The notes: generated from the letters alone by a model not told the origin. A stretch of 64,000 nucleotides of DNA from Bolinopsis microptera (GCF_026151205.1 NC_087084.1:10257453-10321452), one strand, 5' to 3'; positions 33,310-45,946 are shown, counted from the first letter of the stretch. Made by a program: numbers and translations.

Positions 33310-36300
33310 TTATTTCTTAGTAAAAACGACGGGTTTTGGCTGATTTTTATCTGTCATTGTCATTTTTTTCTCTACCATAGATTTTAAATCAGCAATTTTT
33401 TCTTTATTTTTCAACGCTCTCTCCAAATCAAGAGTCAACTGCTCTTTGTCTGCCACCAAAGATTTGTTTTCTTGGCCAAGTTTCTTAACACTAGCTGATA
33501 AGTTCAAGAGTTCCGTTTTGAATTTTGATATCTGTTGATCCCTTTTCTTGATGCTCTCCACTAAGTAGCTTGAAGGCTGGTTTGAGTGATGCAGAGCTGA
33601 TTGCAACTCCTCACAAGTTCTCAGTGTCTTTTCTAGAACACGACTTTTAGCAGCGAGACTTTCTTTCAGCAGTTCGTTGTTCTTGGATAGTTCAACCAAC
33701 TTTCTAGCAAGATGCTCTTTGTTACAAGAGATATTTTCGCTTCCCAAAACCTGAATCAGATCTTTGATACCCTCATCTCCGATTTTCAGAGTTGATAACT
33801 CATTTTGAAGTGTGCGAACTTTTAGAGTCAGTGTGTTGACTTCGTTCACATGATCACATCTGTTTGAGTTGTATTCATCCAACAAAACCTCAAGTTTCTT
33901 AGCTATCTTATCATTTTCCTTAGCGCTTCCGTTGTATTTCCCGCTCACTTCACCGTAGAGCAGATTAATTCTCTCCAGCTCAAACTCTTTTAGTTTTAAC
34001 GTGTTCTTAATCTCCGCGAGTTTGGTGTTTGTGACAGTTTGGTAAGAATGATAGCTTCCGGAGATATCCTCGTATTTGTCTTGTAGGTCGCGGTTTTTGC
34101 GGAGCGCATCGTTACGGTCACTGACTGCTGCTTCGCGACTGTCGATTAGTAATTGCTTTTCTCGTTCGTACACCTTGGAATGTATTTTGTTAATTAAAAG
34201 AGGGAATTCCAAAATGTGAGTGCTACTATGAGGAGTTATCAACAAATCAAATTATTTACACATACATAATGTGTAATATGGGACTTAATCTAATTGAATA
34301 TATATATATGCAACACCACATACTGCTCCAGAAAAAATACTAATCAGAATTCAGAGTACTGTAAAATATTCCCAGAGTAAAATATGTCTGGAGATAAACA
34401 TACCTGTTGTGCAGTGATGCGGAGATGCTCAATCTCACTTCCTGTTTTCTGTTTTAGCAGATCTATTTCTGTTTGCACTTTCTGTTCGTGTTCATGAGTC
34501 ACACTCTGTCTTACATTCACTAACTCCTCGTACACCTGGTAATTATAAATCAATTTAAAAATGTCAATTAACACTCAATTAAAAGTTAATTTTAAGTCAA
34601 TTAGCAGCGCATTTAACTGAACAACCAATTTTAAAATGTTGATAATTGTTTTGTGAGCTTAGCTATTATTTTAAGCACAAATATTTTGATAATTGTAATT
34701 AGCTGCCAAATTTGAGTATCTGTCATCTGGTAATCTGGTAATTTGTAAAAGACAACACATATAATATTATGTCGAACATTTATTGAAAAGTTCGGAGAGA
34801 TAATAATGACTAAGAAGAGTAATAAACTCTAATAAAAATAATCTAATGAAAATAATCTAATAAAAATAATCTGATAAAAATAATCTAATAAAAATAATCA
34901 ACTGAACAGTGAACAGAGTCCAGTGAATAAGCTGTACTGGACCACTTACCTTATCTCTAGCCCGCTTAGCACTGTTCAACTCCACAGTCAGATTATCAAG
35001 TTTCTCCTCAGTGCGATGTGCTCGTGAGGTTAACTCCGCGTTCTCGCGCGTCAAGTACTGTTTGTCTTGATTTAGCAGCGCTGACTCCTGGCGCAGTGCA
35101 CTGAATGTGGAGTTGTTTTTCTTCTGCTCTTCTGTCAGGGCTGCTACTTCCGCCTGTCAAGAGTTTGTTAAATGTTTCTGTGTCATTGAAGAAATAAATC
35201 GTGTGTGAAATAATATTAACATAATCTTCAGATATAGTGAGTCAATCAACGAGGGTACTAACTTTAAATTTACTAAAAAACATAAACGTTAGTGTATTTT
35301 TGTATTATCAGTAACGGTACATTGTTACTCCTACCTTCAAATAAGTGTTCCCAGTAAGCAACTGTTTGTTTACACTCTCTAACTCTATGTTCTTCGCTAG
35401 CACGTTCTTATAGTTCGCTTTGTGAGCTGAGCAAAAATTTTTGTTACATTCTTGTTACATTTTTGTTTCAGTATGTTACGAATTTAGGGATATCCAAATC
35501 GTGGTGGACCGTGGATGCAGGATATTGATCTGTTGATCATCAAATACATTAATATTATCTGAATTGCATTGAATATTTGGGTAATGACTATGGGTTGAAC
35601 AAGGTGCATGATTTAAGTATTGAATATGAAACATTATTAATTATTATACCTTGTTTAAAAAGTCTAATTATTAAATTTAAATCAAACATGCTTAGGATCA
35701 ATAGAAACACGACAAACATAATTTTACTTCTTAAGGAGTTAAAATAAAAGCAACAAGAATTAATGATTACATGGATTAAGTTGGTGAGTGAGCAAGTCAA
35801 TCTTCTGTCTGAGACTAGAGTTCTCTGTTTCCAACTCAACTTTATTCTGCTTCTCTATTGTCAAATTATTGTCCAATATCTTCACCTAGCGATAAGTAGT
35901 TTAGTGAATAATAACAAAGAAACCGAAGTCACGACATAATGTTACTTTGCTAGTATATTATTGTAATAATGAGCTAACATATTTAGCACCAAGCGCACGA
36001 GTCAACTGTAATTTATTTAAAGGAACAAACTCAGGTCACTATTTGCTACTTAGGATGTTATTGGAGAACACACTTAGTCCTAAGCTCACGAGTCAGCTAT
36101 ATTTTCGCTGAAGACGATATAATACACATTCTCTCATGATCAGTGTGTAACTGTCCATAATGTAAAAGTTGTTATCTCACTCTTGTTTACGCTAATATAA
36201 TGCATTAAATAGGGGTGCAATAACTGGGAGGGAGATAACTATTGTTATCTCCCTGGTCCATCCTTAGTCGCTGAGATGTTGCTAATTATTTTAAAAACAG

Positions 36301-39064
36301 AAAGTGGTATAACTTATGTTCTGATAAATATTTTTGCTTCAAAATTTTACAGAATGTCAATAACAAGTAGTCACCCATTTGTGGCAAGTTTTGTGTGAGT
36401 GTGAGCTTCACTGAGCTTATTTGACCAATTTAAAATAATTAGCAACATCTCAGCGACCTGTAACAATTTTAAGAGATAAGGATGTGTCCTCTAGAAAGTT
36501 TGACTCTGGAATGTTCTATGTAGTAATATTATCGGTCGTTAATTTCCGATGTAAATGCTGCATTCGCTAACATCATTTCGTAGATCATCAGAGAATGCAT
36601 TTACATCACTGCTTATAATATGATAACATGAGTTATATCCCTCGGTCAAACCTCGGGATATAACTCGTTTTATCCAACTCGTCAAACTCGTTGGATAAAA
36701 CTATTTTCACAACTCAAAGTTGTGAAAATAATGTTATCACATTATAAGCAGTGATGTAACTGCTTATTACACAATACACACATCTTTCCTATCATTTACG
36801 CTTCAAGAACCCCCTCCAGCTGGATCCAGGTCAATTTTCGTGTACTATTAAAGATCTAACCTCTTTCTTGGAGATATCATATTGTTCCTGATGAGTCTTC
36901 AGTTTACTGCTCATCTCCTCCAGTCTCTTCTGTAAAGGTAACTGGAACTCGTAGAAGGAAACTTGTATAAGTTCCTTCATTGTCAAAGTCTCCCGTTGCT
37001 TTATCGCCAGGTGTTGGTACTGAGGAGCAGATAGTTCATAGTTGTACTACAATTAATTAGTTAATTAGTTACTACATAGTTAATTAGTTACTACAATAAG
37101 GTGCACTGAAAAAAAAATAGTCATTAAAGTATGCCCTTTGAATTGGCTTATTTTAAAGTGATATTCGAGCCCCGCCCCGACCCCCTAAAGAGTAACATAC
37201 CATAGTACATACCATAGTACATATACCATAGTACATACCATAAGTATCATACTTTACATACCATAGTATCAGTAACATGTACGTTAAGTAAGGTGTTTCT
37301 AATATCAGCTGACTTGACTTGCAAAGAAGGGAGCAGTGTTTCTATCTCTGCTTGTTTTCTTCGTAACATAACAATCTGGTCACTGTTCGCTTCCTGTGTA
37401 ATAGCAACAGTGTGTTAGACTGGCATTTTGTGGTAAATATTGTGGTAAATATTGTGGCAAATGTTGTGGTAAATGTTGTGGTAAATGTTGTGGTAAATGT
37501 TGTGGTAAATGTTGTGGTAATGTGACAATGTAAAATCCGGATTGGAATATTACATATTTATCAGAATTAGAATTAGAATCAAATTTACACAGCAATATTA
37601 CAATAAAAATAGTAAATAATTTAGAGATTTATGAGTCGCATAGTTGAAATGTTTTCTTGGGTAAATTTCTATTGATCCCGTTTGATGCAAGAAGGAAAAG
37701 GTTCTTATCAGGAAAGGAATTACTCAATGAATGTGACAATGATACACTTCTGTGTAATAGTTAGGGTGTGGTCACTACAAGTAATATGTTGGTAGCTATC
37801 TCCAGGGAACAAAGAATGGAACACAGTGTATAGTAGACGGTGGAAATTCTTTACAATGGAATTACAATGGAGTCATCCGCAGACAATATGCAATTCTAAT
37901 TGGCCGCATGGAATATATGATTGAAGAACTGTCGTACATTCTAATTTCTATAGACTGTGCCACAAACTTTCTAAAACGAATCAATTCTATAGTCAAAAGA
38001 CCTGGAAGTGAGCCAACTCCCCACTTGTATCCAGTCGTTTTGTTTTGCCCCATATTATGACACAATGATAGACTAGACAGTTATATACTTTCTAGAAGCT
38101 AAGATGCTTTATGTGAATAAAGCCTACCTAATAATACCATAATATAATACCAACACTTGATTTAGCAATATAGAAACCTCAAGATACAACCAATAATAAT
38201 CAATGCGCTGATTCTGAAAGCCTGGGTTACCTTTTATACAAAAATCACCGTTATATGGTTAAACGAATCCGAAGTAAAAGGAACTGTTTCGATGCAAAAA
38301 AACATCTAGAGTCTAAACTAACCTGAGCAGTTTTGAGTTCCTTACTGTGCTGATCAAGTGCACTGTTTAATTTGAACTGCACGACTTGATGCGCATGGCG
38401 CGCAGAATGTAGCTGCTCTTCCAGCTCCTCTGCACGAGATTCGTACTGTGCTCTTGTGTCCTGGAGTGGTAGTGAGTCACAATCTTAAATATTTTAAAAC
38501 TTTTTAATTCTGAATAAATTCTAATTATTAATGTTTTTTAGCAGGTTATTTAAACTTCTCCCACAAACGACCAACTAGCCTGGCTCAACAACAACTAAAT
38601 ACCATTATCTGCTGATGTTTCTGTGCTATCTCTATCTTCATCATCTCACACTGGTGTACCAGCTGCTGCTTCTCAATGATAGTGCGCGCATGTTCCGGGT
38701 TTGACTCGTTCGCTAACGTGTTTGATAGCACACTGTGGGAAGGATACAATGTTATGGTTTAATTCTGTAGTTAGTACTAGTTACTTTACGTACTACTAGT
38801 TACTTTACATACTATCATAGCTTTATTCGTTATGTGAAGTTGCTGTAAATCTATCTACTCTATAGAGGTTAAACTTAATGGTAAATAACAGATAGTCCAA
38901 TTTAAATAATACTTTATCACAACATGATTCCAATCAGATCAACTAAAGATTCCTTATAATTGGAAACCATTCCAATATATCCAGTAAATATTAACTAAAC
39001 AATACCTAAGTGAAGTAGAGAGGTCTGTGGATGAGGCGTCAGTAGTAAAAGTAGTGCTGTTCAT
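33310..39064 (-). CDS. PIBF1: PIBF1/CEP90 (progesterone-induced blocking factor 1-like) coiled-coil protein, 10 exons, 676 aa
   Basis: In animals PIBF1/CEP90 is a centriolar-satellite and distal-appendage protein needed for ciliogenesis and spindle poles. Exons: 39064-39006 (ATG 39064), 38732-38603, 38460-38323, 37393-37283, 37046-36861, 35885-35771, 35426-35335, 35153-34950, 34535-34404 and 34173-33310. The lengths sum to 2,031 nt and all junctions are GT-AG and in phase. The whole product is heptad-rich coiled coil. Landmarks are colinear with the family: an early LVHQCEMMKIEIAQKHQQIM; VSFYEFQLPLQKRLEEMSSK; ESALLNQDKQYLTRENAEL; VYEREKQLLIDSREAAVSDR; SYLVESIKKRDQQISKFK near the end; and a C-terminal VVFTKK. 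The family is usually about 750 residues, so this is slightly short. The intron between exons 35885 and 36861 carries two large palindromes. CPT2 lies upstream on the same strand. Confidence 0.93.
36230..36253. repeat. perfect 10-bp hairpin
   Basis: gggagataac and gttatctccc are separated by tatt, inside the PIBF1 intron and next to a larger palindrome. Confidence 0.85.
36267..36457. repeat. perfect 29-bp inverted repeat with 133-bp loop
   Basis: The left arm 36267-36295 (starting gtcgctgagatgttgctaat) and right arm 36429-36457 are exact reverse complements. The loop has no obvious second set of stems. The structure could be a MITE, but I could not find convincing target duplications. Confidence 0.9.
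36601..36759. repeat. perfect cloverleaf (four-way junction) inverted repeat
   Basis: Outer stem: 36601-36629 pairs with 36731-36759 (29 bp, one mismatch that would be a wobble). Inside it, three hairpins abut without a spare base. Hairpin 1 pairs 36630-36641 (gagttatatccc) with 36655-36666. Hairpin 2 pairs 36667-36678 (gttttatccaac) with 36690-36701. Hairpin 3 pairs 36702-36714 (tattttcacaact) with 36718-36730. The loops are 13, 11 and 3 nt, and the first two share tcaaac. Allowing two mismatches, the outer stem extends to 36597-36763. It lies in a PIBF1 intron. Confidence 0.93.
37430..37520. repeat. gtggtaaatgtt tandem repeat
   Basis: About seven copies of a 12-bp unit, gtggtaaatgtt, just upstream of PIBF1 exon 37393-37283, in an intron. 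The minus frame reads repeated QHLP and is not coding. Confidence 0.85.
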
Positions 39065-40486
39065 ATTGGAGCTGTTTTACAGGGAAATGTACCTGTTATC
39101 TAAACATCGTAGCTGTGAGAGTGTGAGGTTAGCAACACGATACGAGTATCTACTGCGGAAAACTTTAAAATGGACTGCAGTTCAAAAAGTGATATTTTGC
39201 GACTACTGGTACATTTAACACTGCACCAACGATTGAATGTATAATACAGATTATGATAATTTTGTATAATCTTACAAATTACGATGACTTGTGACGTTTT
39301 CATTCAAGCGATAATTCATAATTTGAAGCACAATTTCGATTCTTAAAATAAAACCAATAACATTGTGCAAAACAGGGATACAATTCTAAAATCTAATATA
39401 CAAATCCATCAATGATATCAAATATGAGGTAAAAGGAGCACAGAAAAACCTTATTTCTGTATACAGAAGTAACTAAACTACTAATGCTACATTGTGACTC
39501 TACATGCAATGACAGCTGAAATATGTCAAATATCTATATACTTTATAAAATTAATATCTTAACCTACAGATCTGGATACAGATGGAGAGGATAACCATAT
39601 TCACGGGTCAAAAGTTTTGAAAAAAAAAATTTTCAAAATTAGATTAAAAAATCCCGTCCCCAGCCCCGGCCCCGGCATATTTTAGCCAATCCCGGCCCCG
39701 GCCTTGGCAACATTTCAAAATCCCGCTTAATCCCGGCCCCGGCTGATTCAACTTGGTCCCGGCCCCGGCCCCGGCTAAATTTCGTCCCCGGTCGATCCCT
39801 GGTCAAAACAAATATGGTTCTCCTCCCACCCCACCATTATCCACAATTATCCAGATCTATCCAATACTAAGTAATAAGTGAATAATGAAGTGAATCATCG
39901 GATCTTTAAAATTTATATAATTACAGAGCAGACCTGATGATTACATGTTTTGAAATTTATGAATTACCGAAAAACTTCATGGTATGTAAAACTGATATTT
40001 GACAGATGAAAGCTTCCTAGATTGATTGATTTATAAATTAAGGTTTGAAATGTATTTACTTATATTTAAATTGAAACAAATTATCAATGGAATATAAAGA
40101 TGACACACGGTTCTTTGTTCACAGAAAATTGCTTGTGACATGTTATTATTACATTCTGAAATGACTAAAATATTAAATTAAATTCAACAATGAACGAAAT
40201 ACCACACTATGCTTACTTCGGAAAACACAAACGAAGCTCAACCACACAAAATAGAACACCACCCAAAATGTGACGGAGAATGATAATACTTGTCAAGTTG
40301 TGACGTTTTTAATTGTCTTATAAATACAATCTCTAAAATTAAGTAGCATGATTTAATAGCAATTAAAATTCAGTAACTATAAAATCCCATTATACACACA
40401 GGCACAGCCGCAACTATAAGTCTACTTCTCTAATCTTCCTAATTTCTCTCCACTAAAGACAAACTCTAAAGTTTAGAGTCTAGAGT
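39065..40486. other. PIBF1 5' flank and CPT2 3' flank; GC-rich ccccggcc block
   Basis: No gene is seen. 39645-39800 contains many copies of cccggccccggc in otherwise AT-rich DNA, separated by short AT spacers. This resembles an eroded repeat rather than a CpG promoter. CPT2 ends at 40487. Confidence 0.5.
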
Positions 40487-42769
40487 CTAAACTTGTCTTG
40501 GCTCTTTAAAACTCTTCCCATTGAGCACTGTCTTCAAGTCCTCACAAACCCCAGTTAGTTCCTTTATAAACTCACTACCATCATTACCTGGAGGGTAGTA
40601 AGAAGCTTGAGTACCAAACCAGTCATCAAACATGGCGTAACCAATCCCGAGCCCATCAGGAACCACCGCAGCGAACCCGCCTACCTCCAGCGCGGGGGAT
40701 ACTAACGTACTGGTGGAGAGGATTATGTAGTTTAGTTTAGCGTGGTTAGGGTCCTCGAAGATGGGGAGCGGTGCACCGTTTAGTTTGTTATTTAGGAACT
40801 TCAGAGCAAAGAGATGTCTGTCGAATCCTGCGCCCATGGCAGCTTCTTTTGTAAGTTTGTTGTGTTTTTTGGAGCAAGCACTCAATAGTTCGGACATCTC
40901 ATCTAACTGTGCTGGATTTTCTTTGTCAAATGCGATGCTACAAGCTTTTGTTTCTTTGGTACAGGGTCTGATTGTTTCAGTTCTGCCATATTTGAATGCA
41001 GCAGTACTGCAGGACTCATAAGAACCCACAAACTCCCTCTTGAATCTCCAGTTTGCCATCTGGAATGAAAGCTGACATATCGAGTCTGGACTAACTTTTA
41101 ATTTTCTTAAGTCATTCTTTCCGAAGCCCTCAAACTTCATAACATCAAGCACAAAGCTATTCTTTACTTTTTCGAAATCTCCTCGAGCATTTTCTAATGC
41201 TTGAATCAGATTAGGAGACAGCTCAGGATCCAGTTTCACAGCACTTCCTCCTTCAGTGGGTCCCACATGGTGCTTTGCTATTGAATCTTTATAAATTTCG
41301 TTAAAATACCTCAATACCGACACTCCATCTCCCCAGGAATGTTCAAAGTGGATGGAACCTTTCCCATTTTTTGTCACAATCATGTTAAAACATTTGTCAA
41401 ACCACCGGTTGTAAGCTTCCCCGTGTAACCCATTTTTAATGAGAGGGATTGCATCTGCTACACTAATCTCAGTACCAGGTGCTCTTTTCGCAACATCATA
41501 CTCATCAAGACACAGCACAAACATTGAACTATCAATTTTATGAATGAGTTCAGGGTTGAGTGATTCCAACTCATCCCTGATGTCAGCCCAAGAGTCTCTA
41601 TTCATCGAAGTAAAGTAACCAATAGAGTTGAAATTAACTTCCCTTGGATCCTCTAAAATTTGAGCAAGACTTGATTTGATAACCCCACCATCAAGCATAT
41701 CCCCGTTACTATCCAGAGCATCAATACTGTAGAAGTGACCCTTGTGAATAACAACAATGTGTTTGGAGTCTGGGTACCTCCTGTTTTCATCCTTTCCTCT
41801 CTTAGGAACCCGAGTAGATTGGAACAGGTATGGGTACTGCCTCATGTCAAGAGGAAATGCTTTGGCAAGATAAGCTCCATACCAAGATAAAGATTTAGGA
41901 ACATATCTGATCAATTTCTTGAACCTGTCAGAGTCACTTTTAGCAGGATTCATATGGTAAATGTCTGGCTCAAGGAGACCAGCTCTATACGTCCTGTAAA
42001 ATCTCAAAGAAGATAAAATCAGATTTGTTGTGCGGTTGAGTTGAGTGTTTTGTGTTGGATCTGGGTCGTCCACAAATCCCAAAAAGGGGTTGTGGTTAAG
42101 AACCACAGGTCTTCTGTCCATTTGATAAACCTCAGTCCAAGGTTGGTGGATGAAAGAAGAGTTTTTGTTCTGTTTGTCTGCTGCAACCAAATGTGCTTGT
42201 AGCTCTTTGCCTTGTCCTGTGCAGTGGTTGTATAACACATATTACTGATTTTATGCAAATTGCACAAGTTAAGAATAAAAAGCGATCATGAATGTACAAA
42301 ATAACAGGGCAGTAATATTAAAATGCTTACCATTCAGAAATTCGTTGACAATCTTCTCACTGTCCTTGTATTCTGATGTAGTTAAGATTGGTTCTAAAGC
42401 TGCCAGGTAACGTGAACAGGTGTCTTCTAGTTTTGGGATTGGTAAACGAGGTAGGGACTTCTGATAATGCTGAAGAATATTGGTGAAATCTTTAGCAGTT
42501 AAGAATTGTAGCAACACAACCGAATTATTAATAATATTCTCTTTAAGGGAATTTTTGGCAAAATTCAAGATACTTTATATCAATCTCATGACTGAATTCA
42601 TTACAATATTCTACTTTAATATTACCTCAGTTGGTACGAGAGACCTGTGAATGTAACCATCATCAGTTGACAATTTCCTAGAGCAAGTAACAGCAAGCAC
42701 TTTTGAAGTTGAAGCAGCAGGTAGTTGAGCCCAGCCTCGAGCAACAGACGGAAAGGATAGTTTTAACAT
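40487..42769 (-). CDS. CPT2: carnitine O-palmitoyltransferase 2, mitochondrial, three exons, 670 aa
   Basis: CPT2 converts long-chain acylcarnitine plus CoA to acyl-CoA plus carnitine on the inner mitochondrial membrane, the last step of the carnitine shuttle. Exons are 42769-42626, 42469-42331 and 42216-40487 (144, 139 and 1,730 nt), with GT-AG and compatible phases. Residues 1-35 form a typical transit peptide (MLKLSFPSVARGWAQL, rich in Arg/Ser/Ala). YIHRSLVPTE joins HYQKSLPRLPIPKLEDT across intron 1, as in known CPT2. The catalytic His is in IHFEHSWGDGVSVLRYF at about residue 380. The later signatures YESCSTAAFKYGRTETIRP, KEAAMGAGFDRHLFAL, ILSTSTL and GYA are all present. The length is close to the usual 650-660. 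A short out-of-frame ATG run (ATGATGCTG, about 42783) lies just upstream of the start. The gene appears intact. Confidence 0.97.
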
Positions 42770-44269
42770 TGCAGCATCATGTAACCTCTTTTGGGAAAAT
42801 AAATTTAAATCCTTTGCAAAACAAAATTCTACAATTAACAGTTATATATAATACGTTTTATAATATTTGAAAATTTACCAACAATATATATTACAGATAC
42901 ACTGATACAGGTGAAAAAGTAGACCATATTTCTGACATGTGACAGTGATTAATCAATCAGCTTCCAGTGTTGACCAATTAAAACTCAGAATCACTGTCTA
43001 TATTATCGATGTATGCCTGATTTCTCAAATACAAGGCATGGTCCTTTCAAGGGAAGTTGAAAGAAAAACTGAAATTTATTTTTGCCTAATAAAAAACGTT
43101 TTGCCTTCATTTTAAAAGTCTGAATTAAATTGACAAATTTATGCAATAGCTAGCATAAAATGTTTCTGTTGAAGTCGGTAGCTTCTCCTGTTATTTGAGA
43201 AGTTTAGAGTGCTTTATCTTTCAATATGCCACACTGTAACCGAGCATTGTAGATATAAAATATTTTCACATTGACTCACAAATTAGTACTCTCAAAGGAA
43301 CAATAACAAGAAATGCGGCCGCTTTTTTTTGTGCATGGCCGCTCAATTTCCCGATCCGTGATGGCGTATTTTATCATTTTCTATACAACCTGGGGACCCC
43401 AGTTTTTACTGTTTATAAGTATGCAGATATGGCGAAGTGACAGGCCGAGCGCCACCAAGTTAATATAATTCCATATTGAATTTGAAAATCGTGTATATTT
43501 TAAAAAACCATATGCTTATTGTTTATGCAACCTGACACCCGACACGGATGTGTGCAAAATAGTATAAGTAACTCAAAATAATAATAGTATGCTATCAATT
43601 AGTGCCTAGTGGGATATGTACATGGTGAAATTAACAATGTACTTGGTCAGTTCAGCGCCGCGCGCCAACAATTAGCTAATTCGGATTATTCCGCAAAATA
43701 ACTTTGCGCAGGTAGTCACGTGGGCGATTACAGTGTGTGCAGGCAGGTACGGTCGCTCGCAGGTACGGTCGCAAAGCTACCATATACAAAAAAAAACCTC
43801 GTTCGCTAACCCTTGTCCTTGACTCTTTTGTGCCTTCGGCACTTTGAGTCATGGATCGGGAAAAAATCTGTATATTGGTGCATAATGTTTCTGTCGAAGT
43901 TTGTAGCTTTTTTCTGTTATTTGAGAAGTTTACAGTGCTTTATCTTTCAATATGCTACACTATAACCTAGAATTGTGGATACAAAACATTGTCATATTAA
44001 CTCACGAATAAGTAACATTATACTTTTAAGAACGATGAGAATCTGTATTTTTGACCGTTTCAAAGAGTTCTTTTCTTCTCTAGCTACAGCATTTTCAGTT
44101 TTTATTTTCATTAGTTACTGGATCCATCTTGTCATCTCAAAAAACAAGACCATCATTTTCTGCTCTACAAATTTACCAATTTGTTCTTTTGCTAATTAAC
44201 TTGAACACAAACAGATAAACATTAAAACTTAAATAACACATATGATATATTAGCTGGGTATTTAGGGAT
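42770..44269. other. intergenic, with a diverged direct duplication
   Basis: A segment of about 125 bp (aatgtttctgttgaag through the tcacaaattagta region) at about 43160-43290 recurs at about 43882-44012. gttatttgagaagttta and gtgctttatctttcaatatg are shared. Between them lie gatccgtgatgg/tttcccgatcc and, inverted, ggatcgggaaaa (43353 and 43854), so an insertion may have split a repeat. A SINE-like fragment (gcgaagtgacaggccgagcg) is at about 43432. Confidence 0.5.
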
Positions 44270-45235
44270 ATGGTGGCCTACAACTACTCCAACACTACCA
44301 TGTTTGAGATAAAGAATGATGCACTAAGATACACCTGGGCTGGTTGGTATATCCTTGTGATCCTTAGCTCGCTCCTTGGAGACACCACCATCCTCTACTC
44401 ATCACTAAGACACAAAGTATTTAACTTGCACATCATCATTGTGACCCTTATCCAGCAAATAGCTGTGATTGATTAAGTGCTCTGTGTCCTGTGGGTAATG
44501 CCAAATGCTGTTTCAACGATCATAGGAGGCAGAGGTTGGGACCTTGGAATGCCCTTTAGTTACATAAGAGTGTTTGTGTGCTACTACTGCTACCCAGCTG
44601 GCTCATTACTGATATGTGCCTTAACCACTACCAAGCTCTTGATGCTTATATACCCTCTTAGAGCGAGCACTTGGTCGAAGAAGCGTGCCTACAGAGTTTG
44701 TCTGGCTATTTGGCTCCTGTCTCTCTACAACCCAGTTACTTTTCTTGTCGTAGATAAGGAGGATCTGTACTATGATGCGAGGGTCTTCTCATACGACTAC
44801 GAGTTTTCCTCTGATATCTGGCATTTTCTCGCTCCAATAGGTTCTTTAATTTTTCTGCTGACACCAAATATAGTTATTGTAGTAGCAACGGTAATGCTGA
44901 TTATTAGGGTAGCTAAGGGTGCACTAGATTGCCAGAGAAGTGTACGTTGGCAAGGAATCATGATGGTTATAGTCTCTGCATCTGTGTACACTCTATCTGT
45001 CATACCCATGACGATATACTCTATTGTTGAGCCACAATTGGAAAAGGACCCAATCCAGCCTGACTTCTTTCATGCTTATTTCTACAGCATAGCATTAACA
45101 GTGGCACTCAATCTCAATCTGATGGGAAACTTTTTCGCTTACTTTACAGTGACTGGTTTCAGAGTCTTTGTCATCTCAAGCATCAGAGAATGGGCAACTT
45201 GTTTTGATCGTGTTCAAGAAGGTAATTTTAGATAA
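44270..45235 (+). pseudogene. rhodopsin-class GPCR with a single in-frame TAA in TM2
   Basis: ATG 44270 opens a receptor of about 320 codons interrupted only by TAA at 44474-44476. The frame then continues to the stop at 45233-45235. TM1 is WYILVILSSLLGDTTILY (GD where GN is usual). TM2 is TLIQQIAVID, stop, VLCVLWVMPNAV, so the stop follows the conserved TM2 Asp directly. A Cys pair for the extracellular bridge is plausible (VCYYCYPAGS). The end of TM3 has TTTKLLMLIYPL in place of DRY. TM4-TM7 follow with no other lesion, including TM7 ALNLNLMGNFFAYF. N-glycosylation sites (NYS, NTT) are at the N-terminus. No subfamily was recognised; it looks like an orphan or chemosensory-type receptor. Recent pseudogene, a segregating null allele or a base error are the options. 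Confidence 0.8.
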
Positions 45236-45832
45236 TTGATTGAGTGGGGACTGGCCCATAGTACCAGTCAATGTATACTTAAAAATATATGATTTGTTAA
45301 TTTTCATCATTAGTTAAATGGTCTTACAACTAATCATAAAAACTTAATTGAAATTATTTTGCCCCCAGACAGTGGTAATAGCACGGTCAAACTCTCAAAG
45401 TTAGAATTCGAGAACAACAAATTCCGCAATACCTTAAAGGTGAACGATATTAAATAAAACAAAAGTTGTGCTTATAATTTTATCACATTCATTCTCAATA
45501 TAGTACGTAAGTTAAAATATATTTTCCACACGGATGCTTTTAAATTTGAATATTGATTTACCATACAAATCGACATTTTTATTTACGTTTTACGTTATTA
45601 ATATTATACAGTGAAAAGGCAAAACACTGATTACATTTATACTCCTAGTAACAGTATTAAACAGGTTTGCTTTTTAGTAAATCGTTATGTTCCTAAAAAT
45701 TACTTGTCCCATGCAGGTAATATGGACAAAAGTCTGCAGAAGAATTATTTAATACTAGCTACCTTCAACATCGCATGCTGTTAAATCCAAGATGAACATT
45801 GACTCCTAGGTACGTATTAACTATTGACACAT
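45236..45832. other. no gene supported
   Basis: AT-rich 3' flank of the receptor, with aataaa near 45453. No credible coding frame. Confidence 0.4.
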
Positions 45833-45841
45833 TCATCATTA

Positions 45842-45946
45842 TTGACGGATGTTACTCGTCTAAATTTCTTCGAAGTAGCGCCCGATGGCAAGTGCTTTAG
45901 TGCTACGAAGTAGCGCGCGCCGGGCCAGATCATTAACAATGGTCAA
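45842..45946. mobile_element. 105-bp MITE, copy 2, with 9-bp target duplication
   Basis: It shares ttgacggatgttactcgtct and the tail cattaacaatggtcaa with copy 1 at 32137. The target duplication tcatcatta lies at 45833-45841 and 45947-45955. The middle third differs from copy 1, so the copies are not a recent pair. Confidence 0.92.
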
